A stretch of 18,199 nt of DNA. Origin: JBBQVZ01 sp038211015. GTDB taxonomy: Bacteria > Actinomycetota > UBA4738 > HRBIN12. The stretch covers positions 1 to 18,199 of the forward strand of contig JBBQVZ010000068.1 in assembly GCA_038211015.1 (NCBI GenBank). The letters are read 5' to 3'. Both the position numbers and the translations under genes were made by a program. Below the pieces are notes generated by a model. It was not told where the DNA came from. It did no database searches and saw nothing but the letters and a program-made list of their open reading frames with translations. This document shows, piece by piece, positions 14,350-18,199 of the stretch. Each line of letters starts with the position of its first letter. The stretch's first letter is position 1.

Positions 14350-15105
14350 GTGAGGTACAGGGTCGAGCAACTCGCCGCGGCGTGTGACGTCTCCGTCGAC
14401 ACGGTCCGGTACTACCAGACGCTCGGGTTGCTCCCCGCGCCCGCTCGTGAGGGGCGCGTCGCCTGGTATGGCGCGGAGCACGCGGACCGGATCCGTGAGG
14501 TGCGATCGCTGCAAAGCAAGGGCCTGACCCTTGCCGCGATCGGGCGGGTCGTCCGTGGCGAGCTCGGTCCGGCCGACGCCGACCTGGCCGCGGCGGTCGC
14601 GGCCGCTCGCGGCGGCGAAGGCGACCGTCAGCCGCTGACCCTCGAGCAGTTCGCCGACCGTAGCGGGGTGCCTGCGTCGCTGATCCAGGCGGTCGAACGC
14701 GAGGGCATCCGGTTGGGCCGCGCGGTGGACGGGGTGGAGCGATATACCGCCTCGGATATCGAGCTCGTGCGGACCGCCCTCCGGTTGCTGGATTTCGGGT
14801 TGCCCCTCGGGGATCTGTTGACGCTCGCCCGGGACGCCGATGCGGCCATGCACGGGCTGGCCGAACGAGCGGTCGAGCTGTTCGATGAGCACGTGCGCAA
14901 GCCGATCCGCGACACCGCCGGTTCCGAGGGCGAGGCCGCCGACCAGATGGTCGTGGCGTTCGCGGAGCTGCTCCCGGCCGTGACGCAGCTGATCTCGCAC
15001 CATTTCCGCCGTGTGCTGCTGGAGACCGCGGAGTCGCACATCGAGCGGGTGGGGGACGACGAAGAGGTGCGCGCGGCGCGCGCCGGCATGGAGGGCGGCG
15101 CGTGA
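14350..15105 (+). CDS. MerR-family regulator with two MerR-like DNA-binding segments
   Basis: The protein has 251 residues. Its N-terminus (VRYRVEQLAAACDVSVDTVRYYQTLGLLPAP) is a classical MerR winged helix-turn-helix, completed by the A.RIREVRSLQSKGLTLAAIGRVV region to about residue 70. A second related unit follows at about 96-165: LTLEQFADRSGVPASLIQAVEREGI, then VERYTASDIELVRTALRLLDFGLPLGDLLTLARD, which keeps the helix-turn-helix, the RYT.SDIE wing and the following dimerisation-type helix. The C-terminal helical region (165-251) has a single unpaired-looking pattern and no Cys cluster, so a metal sensor is not indicated. GTG 14350 is chosen over TTG 14344 because of the -10-like element 8 bases before it. 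Its stop overlaps the menG start in a GTGA, so regulator and menaquinone genes are one unit, suggesting control of menaquinone synthesis and of itself. Confidence 0.8.
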   Translation: MRYRVEQLAAACDVSVDTVRYYQTLGLLPAPAREGRVAWYGAEHADRIREVRSLQSKGLTLAAIGRVVRGELGPADADLAAAVAAARGGEGDRQPLTLEQFADRSGVPASLIQAVEREGIRLGRAVDGVERYTASDIELVRTALRLLDFGLPLGDLLTLARDADAAMHGLAERAVELFDEHVRKPIRDTAGSEGEAADQMVVAFAELLPAVTQLISHHFRRVLLETAESHIERVGDDEEVRAARAGMEGGA

Positions 15106-15800
15106 ACGGCGCCCGCGAGCTCGGGCTGCCTGAAGGCGACGAGAAACGTCGAGCCGTCCGGTCCCTGTTCGACACGATCTCGGACCGCTACGACCTGGTG
15201 AACCGCGTCATGACGTTCGGGATGGACTCCGGGTGGCGGCGACGCGCCGTGAACGTCCTTCGTCTCCCCGGCGGCGCGCTGGTGCTGGACCTGGCGTGCG
15301 GGACCGGCGATCTCTGTCGAGAGTTGCAGCGCAGTGGGTATCGCGCGGTGGGATTCGACTTCTCGCATGGCATGCTCACGGCCGCGACGACGTCTGCCCC
15401 GCTCGTGGAGGCCGACGTGCTGTGCCTGCCGCTCCGCGATGGCGCAGCGGACGGCGTGACGTGCGGCTTCGCGCTGCGCAACGTCGTGGACCTGCGTGCG
15501 TTCTTCGCCGAGCTGGCGCGGGTCGTCCGAACCGGTGGCCGCGTCGCGCTGCTCGACGCGAGCGAGCCCGACAACCGTGTCATGCGCGCGGGTCACGGCC
15601 TGTACTTCCGCCACGTGGTGCCGCGGATCGGAGGCGTGCTGTCCAACGGCGAGGCGTACGCGTACCTGCCGCGATCGATGGCGTATCTGCCGCCTCCCTC
15701 GGAGATGCTCGCGATGCTCGGGGATACGGGATTCCCCGACGCCGAACGCCATCAGCTTTCTGGCGGCATCACGCAACTGATCGTCGGGACGCGCGCATGA
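15102..15800 (+). CDS. menG: demethylmenaquinone methyltransferase (MenG/UbiE)
   Basis: The 232-residue class I SAM-dependent methyltransferase carries out the last step of menaquinone synthesis, C-methylation of demethylmenaquinone, at the membrane face. Family signatures are visible: FDTISDRYDLVNRVMTFGMD (23-42) and WRRRAV, then the SAM-binding VLDLACGTGD (61-70), D86 in GFDFSHGML, D105 with PLRDGAADGVTCGFALRNVVD (110-130), and PRIGGVLSNGEAYAYLPRS near the C-terminus with the characteristic Y.YLP.S element. Length is close to the usual 230-250. GTG 15102 overlaps the MerR stop; the stop TGA overlaps the ATG of the next gene. This coupling argues for tight co-expression. A role on another quinone is unlikely next to menF. 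Confidence 0.9.
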   Translation: MNGARELGLPEGDEKRRAVRSLFDTISDRYDLVNRVMTFGMDSGWRRRAVNVLRLPGGALVLDLACGTGDLCRELQRSGYRAVGFDFSHGMLTAATTSAPLVEADVLCLPLRDGAADGVTCGFALRNVVDLRAFFAELARVVRTGGRVALLDASEPDNRVMRAGHGLYFRHVVPRIGGVLSNGEAYAYLPRSMAYLPPPSEMLAMLGDTGFPDAERHQLSGGITQLIVGTRA

Positions 15801-17047
15801 CGTCGGTCCGCACCATCGTTCGCGCGGAGCGACTTGGTCCCGCATTCGACCTGTTGGCCGCGTATACGCCCGGCGGCTTCTTCCTGGAGCGCGCGGGGGC
15901 CGGCGTGGCCAGCGCGGGGGCCGGAGATCCGTGGGGGATGGCGCTCTCCGGGCCACAGATGCGATCGCTGCCGACCCTCGAGCAGCTCTTCGGCGGGTTC
16001 GATGTCGCGTTGCTCCCCAAGGGGGCTCCCGCGCCCTTGCTATTCGGGTCGATCCCGTTCGACCCGGAACGATCGGGACAGTTCGTGTTCCCGGGCCGGA
16101 CGGTGCGGCGCGACCGGCACGGGGGAACATGGCTGCTCCGATCGGACGACGAGCCGGGGGACATCGTCGTGTCCGAGCCAACCCCCGGACGGAACGAACC
16201 CAACACGCCGTTCTCGGGGATGCAGGTGTTTCCCGAGCCGCTCCCGGACGCCTACGAGCGCGCGGTCGCCGAGGCGGTCGACCGGATCCGACGAGGCACG
16301 CTCAGCAAGGTCGTGCTCGCTCGCACGATCCGCGTCGAGGCCGGCCGCGTCCTGGATCCGCGCGAGTTGTTGAAGCATCTCCGCGCCGTCGAGCCCGACG
16401 GATATTCGTTCGCGGTCGACACCGGGGAGGGCAGGACGCTCGTCGGCGCCAGCCCCGAGCTCCTGATATCGCGGTTCGGCAACGAGATCCGAGCGAACCC
16501 CCTCGCGGGGTCGGCCCCCCGCGCGGGCGACCCGGCAGAGGATCGCGAGAACGCGGAACGGCTCGGCTCGTCTCCCAAGGATCGCCACGAGCACGCCCTC
16601 GTCGTCGAGGATGTCTTCCGAGTGTTGCGCCCTCTCTGCAAGGAGCTCACCAACGATCACGAGCCGCAGCTCTTGGCCACCGCGAACGTATGGCATCTGT
16701 CGACTCGGTTCCGCGGGACGCTGAGGGACCCGGGCGTCACCGCGCTCGACCTGGTGCGTGCGCTGCATCCGACGCCCGCGGTCTGCGGCGAGCCGCGCGC
16801 CGAGGCGATGCGTGCGATCGCGGAGCTCGAGCCCGTCCCTCGCGGCGCGTATGCGGGGGCGGTCGGGTGGATGGATTCCAACGGCGACGGGGTGTGGGCG
16901 CTGGCCCTGCGATGCGCGGAGATCCTCGGCAGCACCGCACGTCTGTTCGCCGGTGCGGGGATCGTTGCCGACTCGGACCCGGCGGCCGAGCTCGACGAAA
17001 CCGAGCGCAAGTTCCGCGCGTTCCTGGATTCGCTGCGCTGGGGGTAG
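15797..17047 (+). CDS. menF: isochorismate synthase (MenF/EntC/DhbC family)
   Basis: The 416-residue protein converts chorismate to isochorismate, the entry step of menaquinone (or salicylate siderophore) synthesis, with Mg2+. The chorismate-binding domain covers about residues 150-410. K171 in IRRGTLSKVVLART is the lysine characteristic of isochorismate synthases as opposed to anthranilate synthases. DGYSFAVDTG, GRTLVGASPELLI (212-224), NPLAGSAPRAG (235-244), NVWHLSTRFRGTL (297-309), LHPTPAVCGEP (323-333) and GAGIVADSDPAAELDETERKF (386-406, with E398 a metal ligand candidate) all follow in family order. The N-terminal 140 residues form the usual variable part. ATG 15797 overlaps the menG TGA by four bases. 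Its placement with menG favours menaquinone; no salicylate or siderophore genes are in view. Confidence 0.9.
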   Translation: MTSVRTIVRAERLGPAFDLLAAYTPGGFFLERAGAGVASAGAGDPWGMALSGPQMRSLPTLEQLFGGFDVALLPKGAPAPLLFGSIPFDPERSGQFVFPGRTVRRDRHGGTWLLRSDDEPGDIVVSEPTPGRNEPNTPFSGMQVFPEPLPDAYERAVAEAVDRIRRGTLSKVVLARTIRVEAGRVLDPRELLKHLRAVEPDGYSFAVDTGEGRTLVGASPELLISRFGNEIRANPLAGSAPRAGDPAEDRENAERLGSSPKDRHEHALVVEDVFRVLRPLCKELTNDHEPQLLATANVWHLSTRFRGTLRDPGVTALDLVRALHPTPAVCGEPRAEAMRAIAELEPVPRGAYAGAVGWMDSNGDGVWALALRCAEILGSTARLFAGAGIVADSDPAAELDETERKFRAFLDSLRWG

Positions 17048-17051
17048 AGCG

Positions 17052-18062
17052 ATGCCAGTGCCGGCCACCACGATCGACGTCGACGGGTTCGAGATCCGCG
17101 TGTCGAACCCCGACAAGGTGCTCTTCCCCGCGATCGGCGTGACGAAGATGGAGCTGGTCGAGTACTACCTGGCGGTCGCCGAGGCGGCGTTGATCGGTTG
17201 TCGCGACCGTCCGACGATCATGCATCGGTTCCCCAACGGCGTGGACGGCGAGCCCTTCTATCAGAAGCGCGTACCGACCCAGCGGCCGCCGTGGGTGCAG
17301 ACGGCGACGATCACGTTCCCCAGCGGCCGGCACGCGGTGATGATCGCGCCGGCCGACGCCGCGCACCTGGTGTGGATGGCGAACCTCGCGTGCCTCGACC
17401 TGAACCCCTGGCCCGTGCGACGCGACGACGTCGATCATCCCGACGAGCTTCGGGTGGACCTCGACCCGACGCCCGGCGTGCCGTGGGACGACACGCGCCA
17501 GGTCGCGCTCGTGGTGCGGGACGTGCTGGAGGAGCACGGCGCGGTGGGGTTCCCGGCGACGTCCGGCAAGCGCGGGATACACCTGGTGGTGCCGATCGTG
17601 CAGGAGTACTCATTCACTACGGTGCGCCGCGCCGCCCTCGCTCTCGCGCGTGAGGTGACGCGCCGGACGAAGGGCGTCGCGACGGCGGCATGGTGGAAGG
17701 AGGAACGGCAGGGCGTGTTCGTCGACTACAACCAGAATGCGCGGGACCGGACGGTCGCATCCGCATACTCGGTGCGGCCGGTACCCGACGCGCGTGTGGC
17801 GACGCCGCTGTCCTGGGAGGAGGTGCCCGATGTCGACCCCTCGGTCTTCACGATCAGGACCGTTCCCGATCGGCTGGCCGCGATCGGCGATCCGGGCGCC
17901 GGGGCGGACACGGTCGAACCGTCGAGCCTGGACGGGCTGTTGGAGCTCGCGGCTCGGGACGAGGCCGGAGGGTTGGGCGACGCGCCCTGGCCTCCGCACT
18001 TCCCCAAGGCCGACAAGGAACCACCGAGGGTCCAGCCCTCCAAGCGTAAGAAGCCGAGCTAG
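17052..18062 (+). CDS. stand-alone LigD-type DNA polymerase/primase domain protein
   Basis: The 336-residue protein belongs to the archaeo-eukaryotic primase superfamily; in bacteria this module fills gaps during Ku-dependent non-homologous end joining. Motifs in order: VSNPDKVLFPAIGVTKMELVEYY (17-39), PTIMHRFPNGVDGEPFYQKR (54-73), the metal-binding D136-L-D138 in RVDLDPTPG, SGKRGIHLVVP (171-181), and D225 in FVDYNQNARDRTVASAYSVRP followed by ATPLSWEE. All three catalytic aspartates are present, so it should be active. Nuclease and ligase domains of full LigD are absent, as in the separate mycobacterial proteins Rv3730c and Rv0269c. The basic tail (KRKKPS) is ordinary. ATG 17052 lies 4 bases after the menF stop, so it appears cotranscribed with menaquinone genes. 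No Ku gene is in the window. An IS481-type element begins just after its stop. Confidence 0.9.
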   Translation: MPVPATTIDVDGFEIRVSNPDKVLFPAIGVTKMELVEYYLAVAEAALIGCRDRPTIMHRFPNGVDGEPFYQKRVPTQRPPWVQTATITFPSGRHAVMIAPADAAHLVWMANLACLDLNPWPVRRDDVDHPDELRVDLDPTPGVPWDDTRQVALVVRDVLEEHGAVGFPATSGKRGIHLVVPIVQEYSFTTVRRAALALAREVTRRTKGVATAAWWKEERQGVFVDYNQNARDRTVASAYSVRPVPDARVATPLSWEEVPDVDPSVFTIRTVPDRLAAIGDPGAGADTVEPSSLDGLLELAARDEAGGLGDAPWPPHFPKADKEPPRVQPSKRKKPS

Positions 18063-18092
18063 CTGTAGTTCCCACTTAGGTTGTTTACACGG

Positions 18093-18150
18093 CGAGAGCC
18101 TCCCTGCACGGTTTGTGGTGTCGAAGCCGCAGACCGGAAGGAGGCTCTCG
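18093..18150 (+). promoter_or_regulatory. hairpin covering the transposase ribosome binding site and start
   Basis: CGAGAGCCTCC (18093-18103) is a perfect 11-base complement of 18140-18150. In RNA that begins upstream of 18093 the GGAGG site and the first base of the GTG start would be paired. Such structures in other insertion sequences reduce transposase translation from outside transcripts; that role here is inferred. Confidence 0.6.
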
Positions 18151-18199
18151 TGTCACATCGTAGGGCGAGGCTGACGCCGTTCGGACGATGGTTGATCGT
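18150..18199 (+). CDS. IS481-family transposase, N-terminal fragment
   Basis: Seventeen residues are visible, VSHRRARLTPFGRWLIV, cut by the window end. The pattern M/V-S-H-x-x-A-R-L-T-x-x-G-R-x-L-V is the well-known N-terminus of IS481 transposases, preceding a helix-turn-helix and then a DDE integrase core, neither of which is visible here. GGAAGGAGG lies 5 bases before GTG 18150, a strong ribosome site. Whether the gene is intact cannot be told. Confidence 0.8.
   Translation, partial: MSHRRARLTPFGRWLI

Larger units (their letters stand above)
18082..18199 (+). mobile_element. left end of an IS481-family insertion sequence (truncated by window)
   Basis: The transposase start at 18150 and the typical short leader before it mark the 5' end of an IS481-type element. 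The exact left end is not certain; the first TGT at 18082 is a candidate because many IS481 ends begin with TGT. The right end and target duplication lie outside the window. It is inserted about 20 bases after the polymerase-domain gene and would separate that operon from anything downstream. Confidence 0.65.

Noticed and set aside
13695..14402. Long minus-strand open frame of 235 codons across the low-GC segment
   Set aside because: Composition is Ser/Arg/His/Pro-rich without any domain pattern, it overlaps the palindrome and start of the MerR gene, and no ribosome site precedes it.

Overview
This is a GC-rich chromosomal window, with codons ending mostly in G or C and frequent GTG starts, from a member of the Actinomycetota. 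The evidence is a DUF5318 gene directly before a ponA-type class A penicillin-binding protein, then a GT87 mannosyltransferase (an arrangement known around mycobacterial ponA1), an actinobacterial TadE-like pilus protein with an N-terminal anchor, and probable leaderless genes. The genus cannot be read from the sequence; a deep-branching soil or aquatic actinobacterium is my guess.

Layout. Positions 1-688 hold the end of a Tad/Flp pilus cluster: a truncated TadE-like gene and a second TadE-like gene joined by a 4-base overlap. Positions 757-3465 encode a large secreted sulfatase with five cysteine-paired Ig-like repeats at its C-terminus. Convergent to it is a two-gene minus-strand unit, a bicupin followed by a DUF983 membrane protein (4634 down to 3473). 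Positions 4730-7421 hold the DUF5318 gene and the class A penicillin-binding protein, each with a -10-like hexamer immediately before its start codon. The PBP has a collagen-like tail and overlaps, tail to tail, a minus-strand NarL-type two-component system (response regulator first, then a polytopic membrane histidine kinase; 10277 down to 7405). Upstream of that on the minus strand is a GT87 to PIG-V pair of GT-C mannosyltransferases (12752 down to 10342), also coupled by a 4-base overlap. Positions 3473-12752 therefore look like a cell-envelope region.

Positions 12753-14349 differ in character. They are less GC-rich, with codon use unlike the neighbours, one small four-helix membrane protein of unknown function, several inverted repeats and possible gene debris. 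I read this as an acquired or decaying segment.

Positions 14350-18062 form a tight plus-strand operon: a MerR-type regulator with two MerR-like DNA-binding segments, demethylmenaquinone methyltransferase (menG/ubiE), isochorismate synthase (menF) and a stand-alone LigD-type polymerase domain. A 22-base near-perfect inverted repeat overlaps the proposed -10 element of this operon and is the best regulatory candidate in the window. The right edge (about 18082-18199) is the beginning of an IS481-family insertion sequence whose transposase start lies in an RNA hairpin. I found no CRISPR array, rRNA gene or complete tRNA gene.

I found no wholly new system. The strongest unusual points are the two-headed MerR regulator with its palindromic operator driving menaquinone genes together with an NHEJ-type polymerase, the repeat-bearing secreted sulfatase, and the unexplained structured island at 12.8-14.3 kb.
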